Shown here piece after piece: positions 34,221 to 42,300 of a stretch of DNA of 64,000 nucleotides; position 1 is the stretch's first letter, and each line of letters opens with the position of its first letter. The stretch comes from JAJXXT01 sp963764465 (lineage in GTDB: Bacteria; Pseudomonadota; Alphaproteobacteria; Acetobacterales; Acetobacteraceae). The stretch lies in NCBI GenBank assembly GCA_963764465.1, contig CAVXSO010000003.1, positions 124,001 to 188,000 on the forward strand, read 5' to 3'. A model generated the notes under the pieces. That model did not search any database, was not told the origin of the DNA, and was given only the letters and a program-made list of their open reading frames with translations. Position numbers and translations under genes: made by a program.

Positions 34221-35583
34221 TGGTCACGCTCCCGTCCGCCGCGACTTTCCAGGACTGGATTCCGTTATAGTGATACGTTGGCCCCACGCCTTCGGTTCGC
34301 TCCAGGAATTGTTTCGTTGGCTGCACGTAGCCCGTTTCGTCGATGGCCCGGCTTTGCAGCACCGCCTCCTGCCCGTTCCACGACCAGGGAAAACGGAACC
34401 GTGTATGCGCCATCGGCAGGATCGGCTCCTGCAGCGCGGCGAGCGACCAGGTCCGGCCACCATCGGTCGAGATCTCGACGCGGCTGATGGCGCCGCGCCC
34501 GGTCCAGGCCAGACCCGTCACCTCGTAGAAGCCGGGTCCCGGCAGCTTCATGTCGCCGGAGGGGAAGGTGATGACCGATTTCGCCTCCATCACCAGCGAG
34601 AACTGCCGCGCCTTGCCGGTGAGGGTGATGAGGTCGGTGTATTTCGACGTTTCCTCGCGCGTCATGAACGGCTTGTCGCTGACCTCGAGCCGTCGCAGCC
34701 ATTTGATGTTGATGTTCCCCTCGTAGCCGGGGAGCATCAGGCGCATCGGGTAGCCGTTTTCCGGGCGGATCGCCTCGCCGTTCTGCGCGAAGGCGATGAA
34801 CGCGTCGGTCATGCATTTCTCGATCGGCACGCTGCGCGTCATCATGGCGGCGTCCGCGCCTTCCGCCAGGATCCATGAGGCGCCAGGCTTCAGCCCCACC
34901 TGCTCCAGCAGCGTCGAGAGCTTCACGCCGGTCCATTCGGAGGTGCTGGTGAGCCCGTGCGCGGTCTGCGCCGTCCTGGTCGCGGCGCGATGCGCGTCGG
35001 CGCCGGAGTTGCCGGAGCATTCCAGGAACATCACCCGCGACATCCTGGGGAAGCGTCGCAGATCCGCCACCGAGTATTTCATCGGCTGCTCCACCATGCC
35101 GTGGATGATCAGCCGGTGCTGCGCCGGGTCGATCGTCGGAATGCCGTTGTGGTGCCGCTCATAGTGCAGACCCGAGGGCGTGATGATGCCCTCGGTCGCC
35201 TGCAGCGGCGTGCGGCTCGCGGTTCCCGTCGGTTCCGCGACGCGGACCACGGTCTCGAACTGGGAACGCAGGCCGTAGCCACCATCCGCGCCCGCGACGC
35301 GACCGGGCTGGCTCCATGGCGGCTCCGCCACGGGCCACAGCGCGGCGCCGGGCGGCGCCTTCGCCTCCTGCGCCGAAGCGCGCTGCGCCGGCAGCACCAG
35401 CGACGCCGCGGCGCCTACCAGCAGGCTCGTCCCGCCCAGGAAGCCGCGCCGGCCGGCCCTGGGGAACATGCCCTCCTTGCACGGGCAGTCCTCCTGTGGC
35501 GGGCGTGCCAGGTCGCCGGGCTGCAGCGGCTCGCCGATCTCGAGCCGCCGTTGTGCGTGGTCGGGGAGGGGTGAGGGCATCAT
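34207..35583 (-). CDS. soxC: SoxC-like sulfite/sulfane dehydrogenase, molybdopterin subunit
   Basis: A 458-residue periplasmic molybdoenzyme oxidising sulfite or sulfane sulfur. A Tat-type signal with twin arginines (AGRRGFLGGTSLLVGAAASL) starts near residue 43 after an unusual lead-in containing CPCKEG. The molybdenum-ligating cysteine is C189 in MFLECSGNSGADAHR. The Mo-cofactor dimerisation domain follows (RVEISTDGGRTWSLAAL). ATG 35583 has AGAGGA upstream. No soxXYZAB genes are present, so a stand-alone sulfite-detoxifying pair with the cytochrome is more likely than full thiosulfate oxidation. Confidence 0.9.
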   Translation of the reverse strand: MMPSPLPDHAQRRLEIGEPLQPGDLARPPQEDCPCKEGMFPRAGRRGFLGGTSLLVGAAASLVLPAQRASAQEAKAPPGAALWPVAEPPWSQPGRVAGADGGYGLRSQFETVVRVAEPTGTASRTPLQATEGIITPSGLHYERHHNGIPTIDPAQHRLIIHGMVEQPMKYSVADLRRFPRMSRVMFLECSGNSGADAHRAATRTAQTAHGLTSTSEWTGVKLSTLLEQVGLKPGASWILAEGADAAMMTRSVPIEKCMTDAFIAFAQNGEAIRPENGYPMRLMLPGYEGNINIKWLRRLEVSDKPFMTREETSKYTDLITLTGKARQFSLVMEAKSVITFPSGDMKLPGPGFYEVTGLAWTGRGAISRVEISTDGGRTWSLAALQEPILPMAHTRFRFPWSWNGQEAVLQSRAIDETGYVQPTKQFLERTEGVGPTYHYNGIQSWKVAADGSVTNVYA

Positions 35584-35806
35584 GCGCGTTTCCTCTTTAT
35601 CTTTGTTCTTGTTTCCACGACGGCTTTTCGCGCCGTGGTTGGCCGCCGCGCGAGGTTCTGCTGCGAGAATGACGGCCCTGCGGAACGTTAGGCAGGCGTG
35701 CCGGGGCGGGGCAACCGCGATCGTCTCGGCTCCGGCCCGATCCGCGCAATCCTGCCATCCGCCGCACGCGCGGGTTGCCTGCTACGGCGGGCATGGCGGC
35801 GAGGCC
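35584..35806. other. Intergenic region upstream of soxC
   Basis: This 223-bp stretch holds the soxC ribosome site (AGAGGA, minus strand) and presumably its promoter. A short hairpin ACGGC/GCCGT at 35620-35636 with a T-containing loop could be a terminator. The last 40 bp (from about 35765) resemble, with several mismatches, the sequence just downstream of intact der at 38800-38840. No coding region is recognised. Confidence 0.5.
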
Positions 35807-36047
35807 GCCGCCCTACTTCTCGTCGTACGGGTTCTCAGTGCCGCGGAAATTGATCCGCAACGGTACGCCTGGAAGGGTAAAATCCTCGCCGCAGCGAATT
35901 CGCCAGATACCGCCTGTAAGCCTCCGGCGTCGCCTCGGCGCGGGTGCCGAAGACGACGAAGGTCGGCGGGCGCGCCTTGGCCTGCGTCACGTAGCGCAGC
36001 TTGAGGCGGCGTCCATTGACCAGCGGCGGCGGGTGGCGTTCCAGCGC
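35807..36047 (-). repeat. Left copy of a 240-bp direct repeat: displaced 3' end of der
   Basis: This block equals 38841-39080 except for one extra base (CCTCGCCG here against CCTGCCG there, near 35885). It encodes the last roughly 78 codons of Der (C-terminal KH-like domain, ending NPYDEK) and the first bases downstream. The extra base breaks the Der frame, and the block is joined at 36047/36048 to a truncated binding-protein gene, so it is a gene fragment without an upstream der. Both copies have the same orientation. Confidence 0.9.
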
Positions 36048-36468
36048 GCATCTTGGTGTTCACATAGAGCCCGGCACCATCATAGCTCTCCGCGAACACG
36101 ACGACGAGCTGCGTGTGCGCCGCGAGCGCGCCGACGACCGGCGGATTGCCCACGCCCTCCACCACGTCGAACGAGCCGGCGCGCATCGCGGCGAGTGCCG
36201 CGACCCCGCTGTTGATCTGAATGAATTTCAGGTTCCCGGGGATCGTGTCCTTCAGTGCCGGCTGAGTGGCGATCACCGCGCCGGGGCTCGATATTCCTCC
36301 CGGGAAATATCCCCATGTCACGGTCTCGGGCCCGGCGGCCGACGCCGCGGATAGCGCACCGCCGGCGGTAAGCAGCGCCAGCGCGGCGAGAGCGGTGCCG
36401 AGCCGGGGCAGAATGTTCCCCTCAGTCTTCCAGCGAGTATCGATCCCCCTCCAGGTTGGTCGTTTCAT
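36048..36468 (-). pseudogene. ABC transporter substrate-binding protein (NMT1/TauA-like), truncated
   Basis: The frame starts MKRPTWRGIDTRWKTEGNIL with a signal peptide (LAALALLTAGGALSAASAAG), then the type-2 periplasmic binding fold start TVTWGYFPGGISSPGAVIAT and GVAALAAMRAGSFDVVEGVG. After YDGAGLYVNTKM, around residue 140 of an expected 320 or so, family sequence stops. The frame then runs out of phase through the der fragment to a stop at 35782. The C-terminal lobe is lost, so the product should not function. It is the third gene of a minus-strand ATPase-permease-binding-protein cluster of the aliphatic sulfonate/taurine/nitrate type. Confidence 0.85.
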
Positions 36469-36493
36469 GTCCGCAGCGCGGGTCGTTTCCGCG

Positions 36494-37387
36494 TCATCCC
36501 ATCGGCGCTACCAGCCGCCGCAGCAGTCGCAGCAGCCCGTCGAGCACCAGCGCCACGATCGCGATCAGGATGATGCCTGAGAATATCAGCGGCGTGATCA
36601 GGTAGTTCGATGCTTCCAGGATCACATAGCCCAGCCCGCCCGTTGCCGCGATCATTTCGACGGCGACGATGCTGGTCCAGGACAGCCCCATCGAAAGCCG
36701 CAGCCCGGTGATCACCGCGGGCAGTGCCGCGCGGATGCGCACGTGCAGCAGCGCGTAGCGCCGAGTGGCGCCCAGCGACAGCGCTGCCTCGACATATTCC
36801 TCCGGCACCGCGTCCAGTGCCGCCACCACGCACACCACCATCACCGGGATCACGCCGATACCGATCAGAATGATCTTTGGCATCTCGCCGATCCCGAACC
36901 AGACAATCAGCAGCGGAATGAACGCGAGCGGCGGCAGCGGCCGCCCGAGCTCGATAAGCGGGTCCACGATCAGTCGCACTGGCCGTATCGCCGCCATCAG
37001 CGCCCCGAGCACGATGCCCGCGCAGGCGCCCCACACGAAGCCCACCAGGATCCGCGCGAGGCTGATCAGCGTGTTGTCGACCAGCGTGTTGCCCTGGGTA
37101 GGGTAGGGCCGCGACAGGTAGTGCACGAGCACACTGGCGGTCTGTAGCGGGGTCGGCAGGAACACCTCGTCGCCGATGAGGAAAGCTGTGATCCACCACA
37201 GCACCAGCAACGCCGCGATGCCGATCGCGCCCATGCCGATGCGCGACCAGTCTACCGCGGCGAAACGGCGCAGCAGCCGCCCTCCCGGCCCCGGTTCGCG
37301 CATGTCCAGGGGTGCCCGCGCGCCCAGCATCGCCGCGCCATCCGCGTCGCCCAGGCGGTCTGGCATCGGCACGTGCTCGTCGTTCAT
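36494..37387 (-). CDS. ABC transporter permease, SsuC/TauC-like
   Basis: A 297-residue BPD-type inner-membrane permease from ATG 37387 (MNDEHVPMPDRLGDADGAAM); an in-frame ATG at 37444 is less likely. About six membrane helices lie between residues 55 and 295, and the EAA-type coupling loop reads EEYVEAALSLGATRRYALLH. The family imports sulfonates, nitrate, cyanate or pyrimidine precursors. It lies between the ATPase and the truncated binding protein. It looks intact, but its partners are damaged. Confidence 0.92.
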   Translation of the reverse strand: MNDEHVPMPDRLGDADGAAMLGARAPLDMREPGPGGRLLRRFAAVDWSRIGMGAIGIAALLVLWWITAFLIGDEVFLPTPLQTASVLVHYLSRPYPTQGNTLVDNTLISLARILVGFVWGACAGIVLGALMAAIRPVRLIVDPLIELGRPLPPLAFIPLLIVWFGIGEMPKIILIGIGVIPVMVVCVVAALDAVPEEYVEAALSLGATRRYALLHVRIRAALPAVITGLRLSMGLSWTSIVAVEMIAATGGLGYVILEASNYLITPLIFSGIILIAIVALVLDGLLRLLRRLVAPMG

Positions 37388-37477
37388 CGTCGCGCGCTCA
37401 CCCGCCTGCGGCCTGGCGCGCGCCCACCGCCGAGACACCGCCACGTGTCCGCTCGACGGTCTGGCGAACGCGGCGCT

Positions 37478-38197
37478 TCAGCTCGACGAATTCCGAGTCT
37501 CCGACATCTCGTAGCTGCGCGGCCGCGGCAGGTCGATCGGGATCGTCTCCACGATCTCGCCAGGTGCCGCCGCCATCACCGCCACGCGATCGCTCAGCAA
37601 CACCGCCTCCTCGACATCGTGCGTCACCAGCACGACAGTGAAGCGCTGCCGGTTCCACAGATCGAGCAGGAATTGCTGCATGCCCGCGCGCGTCAGTGCG
37701 TCCAGCGCGCCAAACGGCTCGTCCATGAGCAGGATCTTCGGCTCCGCCATCATCGCCCGGGCGAAGGCGGCGCGGTGCATCATCCCGCCTGACAATTGCT
37801 TGGGGTAATGAAACTCGAAGCCGGCGAGCCCCACGATCTGCAGCAGCTCCAGCGCCCGCGCGCGTATCGCGGCGGAGTTCCGGCCGGTGGCGCGCGGCCC
37901 GAACAATGTGTTGTCCAGCACCGTCAGCCAGGGGAACAGCATCGGGTGCTGGAACAGCATGCCGCGATCCGAGCCCGGACCGTTCACCGGCGCACCGTCC
38001 ACGAGCACCTTGCCACCGTCTGCGTCCACGAAGCCGCCGATAATGCGCAGCAGCGTCGTCTTTCCGCATCCGGACCGGCCGACCAGGGAAACGAACTCGC
38101 CGTCCCCAACACGCAGGCTGACGTTGCGGAGTGTTTCCGTGACCTGACGGCCATGCGCGTATCGCTTGGAAACCAGGTCCAGCGCGACATTAGCCAT
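37478..38197 (-). CDS. ABC transporter ATP-binding protein, SsuB/TauB-like, 3' frameshift
   Basis: A 239-residue ATPase with Walker A GRSGCGKTTLLRIIGG, Q-loop LFQHPMLFPWLTVLDN, signature QLSGGMMHRAAFARAM and Walker B ILLMDEPFGALD. The frame ends early at ...YEMSETRNSSS. One added base near 37505 would restore ETPEFVELKRRVRQTVERTR and move the stop to 37398, 10 bp before the permease start, which is the expected layout. So a one-base deletion has probably removed about 35 C-terminal residues; the core ATPase domain is complete. First gene of the damaged import cluster. Confidence 0.88.
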   Translation of the reverse strand: MANVALDLVSKRYAHGRQVTETLRNVSLRVGDGEFVSLVGRSGCGKTTLLRIIGGFVDADGGKVLVDGAPVNGPGSDRGMLFQHPMLFPWLTVLDNTLFGPRATGRNSAAIRARALELLQIVGLAGFEFHYPKQLSGGMMHRAAFARAMMAEPKILLMDEPFGALDALTRAGMQQFLLDLWNRQRFTVVLVTHDVEEAVLLSDRVAVMAAAPGEIVETIPIDLPRPRSYEMSETRNSSS

Positions 38198-38323
38198 GCG
38201 TGTCTCTCCGCGGCGATTCCCAGCCAGGGGTCACGTTCTTTTTCATTCGGACCAATACCGCAACGAAAGTCGGCAGCCGCGCGCCGGCTGCGAAAGTTTC
38301 TCGTCATCTAGTGTAGATATTTG

Positions 38324-38351
38324 AGCGTAGCGCTGGTTTCGAGGATGTCAA
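38324..38351 (-). promoter_or_regulatory. Candidate promoter of the ABC import cluster
   Basis: On the minus strand a perfect TTGACA (38346-38351) is followed after 16 bases by TACGCT (38324-38329). Transcription would start near 38317, leaving a leader of about 120 bases before the ATPase ATG at 38197. The -35 box is strong, the -10 box weak. Confidence 0.4.
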
Positions 38352-38486
38352 TCGCCAACCTCCCGCATGTCGGCGCAGCGTCTTCGAGCCGCCACCGCGA
38401 GGTGGTGCGGCTGCGGGCGCGTTGCGGCGCCGGCCGATCCCGCGCGGGAATGTTCATCGCCTCCGGCGCAGGAAACCGGCCGGATG

Positions 38487-38766
38487 TCAGACCGCCGCGC
38501 GCATCTCGCTGGCCCCGGCCGGCGCCAGCGCCTCGGTCAGGAGCGCGTCACGCAGGCGGTGGCGTGGCGGCAGTGGGGCTCGGTGCCAGGCGATCGCAAT
38601 CCGGCATCAGCGCATCGACCTTGGCGGCGATTCGGCCCTTGGTGAGGCTGGCCTCCTCGCGGATCTGCGAAATCGCGTCCCGGCCCGCCCGAGGGAGCGC
38701 CGGCGCGATGAACTTCGTGCGAATGCCGCGTTCGGAGAGACCTTCTTGTCCACGTCCGACACTCAT
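38487..38766 (-). pseudogene. Type I restriction-modification remnant: hsdR 5' end fused to hsdS 3' end
   Basis: The 72-residue frame from 38766 reads LSERGIRTKFIAPALPRAGR and QIREEASLTKGRI (residues 10-45), matching the N-terminal start of HsdR restriction subunits (consensus ERDICTKFITPAL, QIREE, TKGRI). It then passes directly to RIAAKVDALMPDCDRL, the C-terminal coiled-coil signature of HsdS specificity subunits (RIVAKVDELMALCDQL). After one frameshift near 38555 it continues as HRLRDALLTEALAPAG to a stop at 38487. The rest of hsdR, all of hsdM and most of hsdS are missing. The junction falls on a shared Gly-Arg-Ile, suggesting a deletion between short similar sequences. Identification is by remembered family consensus. 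Confidence 0.75.
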
Positions 38767-38840
38767 CCGGTTCGCCGTGCGCCGGAAAGCCTCTTTCCCC
38801 CAACCTCCGTGCCGGGCTATCTGCGGGCATGGCCTGATCG

Positions 38841-39080
38841 GCCGCCCTACTTCTCGTCGTACGGGTTCTCAGTGCCGCGGAAATTGATCCGCAACGGTAC
38901 GCCTGGAAGGGTAAAATCCTGCCGCAGCGAATTCGCCAGATACCGCCTGTAAGCCTCCGGCGTCGCCTCGGCGCGGGTGCCGAAGACGACGAAGGTCGGC
39001 GGGCGCGCCTTGGCCTGCGTCACGTAGCGCAGCTTGAGGCGGCGTCCATTGACCAGCGGCGGCGGGTGGCGTTCCAGCGC
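38841..39080 (-). repeat. Right copy of the 240-bp direct repeat, within intact der
   Basis: This is the native 3' end of der plus 6 bp of downstream sequence, matched by 35807-36047 with a single one-base difference. The right boundary (39080/39081) lies inside der, with nothing unusual in the reading frame. The two copies bracket 2.8 kb of accessory, partly decayed sequence. Confidence 0.9.
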
Positions 39081-40175
39081 CGCCTCGAACCAGCGGTTCA
39101 GCTCGCCGGTCGGCACGCGCTTGTTCCAGATTGCGTGCACCGCGCGCACCGCGGGCAGGAGTTTGTCCACGCCCGCGCCGGTCAGTGCCGAGAGTGTCAC
39201 GACCGTGATGCCCTTCATCTGCGCGAGCGAGGCTTCCAGCGCGTCGGACACGCCCCGTCGCGCGGCGCCGCGATCCTCGACGGCGTCCCACTTGTTGAGC
39301 GCGATCACCAGCGCGCGGCCCTCACGCTCCACCAGGCGGGCCAGCTGCAGGTCCTGGTCCTCCAGGCCCAGCGTCGCGTCGGCCAGCAGCACCACCACTT
39401 CGGCGAGCTTCAGCGCGGAGAGGCTCGCGGCGACCGAGGCATGCTCCAGTCCCTGCTGAACCCGCGCGCGCTTCCTCATGCCCGCGGTGTCCACGATCTC
39501 GATCGGCCCCTCGGCGTCGCGGATCGTCACCGCGACGGCGTCGCGCGTGAGCCCCGGCTCCGGCCCCGTCACCAGCCGCGCCTCGCCGAGCAGGCGGTTG
39601 ACCAGCGTGGACTTGCCCGCGTTCGGCCGCCCGACCACGGCGAGCTTCAGCGCCGTCTCGCCGGCGGTCTCCGGCACCTCCTGCGGGAGGCGGTCGGCGA
39701 TCTCGCCCATCAGTTCGGCCAGCCCCTCGCCATGCTCCGCCGAGACCGGCAGCGCCTGCCCGAAGCCCAGGCGATGCGCCTCCAGCGCGCCGGCCCAGCC
39801 CTCGCGCCCCTCCGCCTTGTTGGCGACCAGCAGCACCGGCCGTTCCTGGCGGCGCAGCCAGGCGGCGAAATGTTCGTCATCCGGAACGATGCCGGCGCGC
39901 CCGTCGACGACGAAGACGACGAGGTCTGCCTGCCGGATCGCGGCGGCCGCGGAATCGTGCATGCGCCGCGCGAGGCTTTCCGGCGGCGCTTCCTCCAGCC
40001 CCGCGGTGTCGGCCACGCGCACGCGCCGGCCGCGCAGCAGCGCCTCCGCCTCGCGCCGGTCGCGCGTCACGCCCGGCGTGTCGGCGACGATCGCGAGCCT
40101 GCGCCCGACGAGGCGGTTGAAGAGGGTGGACTTGCCGACGTTCGGCCGCCCGGCGATGACGACGAGCGGGAGCAT
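38847..40175 (-). CDS. der: Ribosome biogenesis GTPase Der (EngA)
   Basis: A 442-residue double GTPase needed for 50S assembly. The first G domain starts VVIAGRPNVGKSTLFNRLVG, the second VVGRPNAGKSTLVNRLLGEA, each with its DTAG (VADTAGLEE, IVDTAGMRK) and NKxD-type motif (LVANKAEG, IALNKWDA). A C-terminal KH-like domain ends at NFRGTENPYDEK. The gene is intact, and its last 235 bases are duplicated at 35813-36047. It sits 4 bp after the BamB-like gene. Confidence 0.97.
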   Translation of the reverse strand: MLPLVVIAGRPNVGKSTLFNRLVGRRLAIVADTPGVTRDRREAEALLRGRRVRVADTAGLEEAPPESLARRMHDSAAAAIRQADLVVFVVDGRAGIVPDDEHFAAWLRRQERPVLLVANKAEGREGWAGALEAHRLGFGQALPVSAEHGEGLAELMGEIADRLPQEVPETAGETALKLAVVGRPNAGKSTLVNRLLGEARLVTGPEPGLTRDAVAVTIRDAEGPIEIVDTAGMRKRARVQQGLEHASVAASLSALKLAEVVVLLADATLGLEDQDLQLARLVEREGRALVIALNKWDAVEDRGAARRGVSDALEASLAQMKGITVVTLSALTGAGVDKLLPAVRAVHAIWNKRVPTGELNRWFEAALERHPPPLVNGRRLKLRYVTQAKARPPTFVVFGTRAEATPEAYRRYLANSLRQDFTLPGVPLRINFRGTENPYDEK

Positions 40176-40179
40176 GGCG

Positions 40180-41517
40180 TCAGCGATACGCGCTGATGTA
40201 CCCGTCGCGGGTCACGATATAGAGCGTGCCGTCGGCGACCACCGGGGCCACGGCCGCGCCATCGGACAGGTCCATCGTGCCCAGGATACGGCCGGTCTTG
40301 GGGTCCATCCACGCGGCCTTGCCGTTCTCGCCCGCGGCCAGCACCCGCCCGCCGGCGACCACCGGCCCGCGCCACAGGATCGGGTGCTTCTGGTTCACCG
40401 GATCGGAATAGGGGGTGAGCTGCGTGTACCAGGCGATGCGCCCGCCATCGGCGGAAACCGCCACCACCTTCGCATCCTGCGTCACGAAGAAAACGTAGTT
40501 GCCGGCGAGCCAGGGCAATTCCGCGGTGGTGATGTCACGCGACCACAGCCGGCGGCCGGAGCGCAGATCGTCCGCCACCGCGGCGCCGCCGAGGCTGGCC
40601 GCGAAGACGCGCCCGTTGTCGATCACCGGCATGCCGCGGATCGCCGAAAGCTGGGCGATCGCGCCGCGGCCGCCGGGGCTCGCGAGGCTGTCGCCCCACA
40701 GCACGATGCCGGAGACGCCGCGCAGCGCCAGCAGGTCGCCGGAATCGAACCCCGCGATCACCAGCCCGTCCGCATAGGCCGGCGCCGGCGCCCCGAGCGA
40801 GCCGAGGTCCGCCTGGCCCGCCTGGTGCAGCCAGAGCTGCTTGCCGTCGGCGCGGGACAGACCCACGATCGAATCACCGAGCAGCGAGACGAACAGCCGG
40901 TCCTCCGCAACGGTGGGGGCGCTGCGCGCCGCGTTGGGCAGGCGCGCGGCCCACAGCCGCGCGCCGGTGCCGGCGCGGAACGCCACCACGTCGCCGCGTC
41001 CGGAGGAGGCGTAGACGGTCTCGCCAGCGACGGCGACGCCGCCGCCGACATTGGTGCTGCGGTCGTCCTTCGAGCGGGTCGAGGCGCGCCACAGATCGCT
41101 GCCATCCTTGGCGGAGAAGGCGCGCACCACCGCGTCCGCGTCCATCGTGAACACGCGCCCGCCGGAGATCACGGGCGGCGCCGTGATGCGCTGGCGATAG
41201 CCGGAGCCGGCACCGATATCGGCGCGCCACGCGAGCGTGGGGTTCGCGCCCAGGGCCAGGTTGCCGCCGGTGTGCGTCGGCATGCCGCCGGCCTGGGGCC
41301 ACGCGGGGTTCGTCGTCGGCGCCGGCAGCGAGACGGGCGGCGCGTCGTGGTCGATCTCGATTCCGCTGCCCTGGCTCAGCACCGGCAGGCGCGTGCCTGG
41401 GAGCGGCGGCTTGGTGTCGCCGAACCACGTGTTCATCAGCCCGCAGCCGGTCAGCAGCAGCGGCGCGCCGAGCACCGTGGCGCGGCGCCCCAGCGCGGAG
41501 AGGGGAACGCGGCGCAT
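40180..41517 (-). CDS. bamB: BamB-like PQQ-repeat outer-membrane lipoprotein
   Basis: A 445-residue beta-propeller lipoprotein of the outer-membrane protein assembly machinery. The signal peptide ends in the lipobox LLLTGC (Cys25), and repeated blades follow with motifs such as RVFTMDADAVVRAFSAKDGS and GRVLAAGENGKAAWMDPKTG. ATG 41517 overlaps the stop of the preceding YfgM-like gene (ATGA). YfgM-bamB-der is a widely conserved order, which supports the assignment over other PQQ-repeat proteins. Confidence 0.92.
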   Translation of the reverse strand: MRRVPLSALGRRATVLGAPLLLTGCGLMNTWFGDTKPPLPGTRLPVLSQGSGIEIDHDAPPVSLPAPTTNPAWPQAGGMPTHTGGNLALGANPTLAWRADIGAGSGYRQRITAPPVISGGRVFTMDADAVVRAFSAKDGSDLWRASTRSKDDRSTNVGGGVAVAGETVYASSGRGDVVAFRAGTGARLWAARLPNAARSAPTVAEDRLFVSLLGDSIVGLSRADGKQLWLHQAGQADLGSLGAPAPAYADGLVIAGFDSGDLLALRGVSGIVLWGDSLASPGGRGAIAQLSAIRGMPVIDNGRVFAASLGGAAVADDLRSGRRLWSRDITTAELPWLAGNYVFFVTQDAKVVAVSADGGRIAWYTQLTPYSDPVNQKHPILWRGPVVAGGRVLAAGENGKAAWMDPKTGRILGTMDLSDGAAVAPVVADGTLYIVTRDGYISAYR

Positions 41518-42170
41518 CACGAGCCCCCGAGCTGCATCAGCAGGCCGGTGGCGCGCCCGCGCACGCCCTGCGGCGCCGTCGTGTCGTTCATCAGGGTGGT
41601 CAGCCTGGCCTTCGCCTCCGCCACCTTGCCCAGGCGCAGGTCCAGCAGCGCCTGGGCTTCCTCGGCCAGCGCGTGCAGCGGGTCCTCCGGCCGCGCCAGC
41701 GCCGCCAGCCGCGCGCCGACGATGCCGGGGTCGCCGCTGTCGATCAGGTGCAGCGCCCAGGACAGGGTCGCCGTCTCGCGCAGCAGGGGGTCGGCCGCCG
41801 GGTCGCCGGCCACCTGGTCCCACAGGCCGAGCGCGGCCCTGGGGTCGCTGCCGGCCAGCACCGCGGCGAGGCGCAGGCGCGCCAGCGTCTTGTAGCCCTC
41901 GTCGCCGCGCGCGATCACCTGGCGCAGCACCGGCACCGCGGTTTCGCGCATCGCGGAATCGGTGCTGTCCGCTGCCTGGCTCGCCTGCAGATAAAGGGTC
42001 GCCACCTGGGCGCGCTGGCGTGCCTGCCAGGCCTGCCAGGCTTCCCACCCGCCAACCGCAACCACCACCACCACGGCGGCGGCGATCAGCACGCCGCCAT
42101 AGCGCTGCAGCAACTGCCTGGCGCGGTCGGCCCGCAGCTCCTGTTCGACTTCATCGAAAATATCAGACAA
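41517..42170 (-). CDS. YfgM-like tetratricopeptide membrane protein
   Basis: A 217-residue protein with one membrane helix (about residues 25-45, GGVLIAAAVVVVVAVGGWEA) and a periplasmic helical-repeat domain, matching the YfgM/UPF0070 arrangement. YfgM associates with the Sec translocon and periplasmic chaperones. The best start is TTG 42170 (SDIFDEVEQELRADRARQLL follows); no ATG or GTG precedes the conserved region at a sensible distance. It is translationally coupled to bamB. Confidence 0.82.
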   Translation of the reverse strand: MSDIFDEVEQELRADRARQLLQRYGGVLIAAAVVVVVAVGGWEAWQAWQARQRAQVATLYLQASQAADSTDSAMRETAVPVLRQVIARGDEGYKTLARLRLAAVLAGSDPRAALGLWDQVAGDPAADPLLRETATLSWALHLIDSGDPGIVGARLAALARPEDPLHALAEEAQALLDLRLGKVAEAKARLTTLMNDTTAPQGVRGRATGLLMQLGGS

Positions 42171-42300
42171 ACCGGCACATCCCCGCGTCGGAGCAGTCGC
42201 GCGGTATAGCCGTGGCCCGTCCCCGTCGCAAACCTCCGTCCGCCGCGGGCAGGCTGGCGCCGCAAACGTCCCGTTCATGGGCGGCGCGTACGCTTCGCGC

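Noticed and set aside
35600..38846. Insertion sequence or transposon within the decayed segment
   Set aside because: No transposase, terminal inverted repeats or short target duplications are visible; the only repeat is the 240-bp der end.
38321..38952. Plus-strand frames across the gap between the ABC ATPase gene and der
   Set aside because: They run antisense through the HsdR/HsdS remnant and the der end, have no start signals and no family resemblance.
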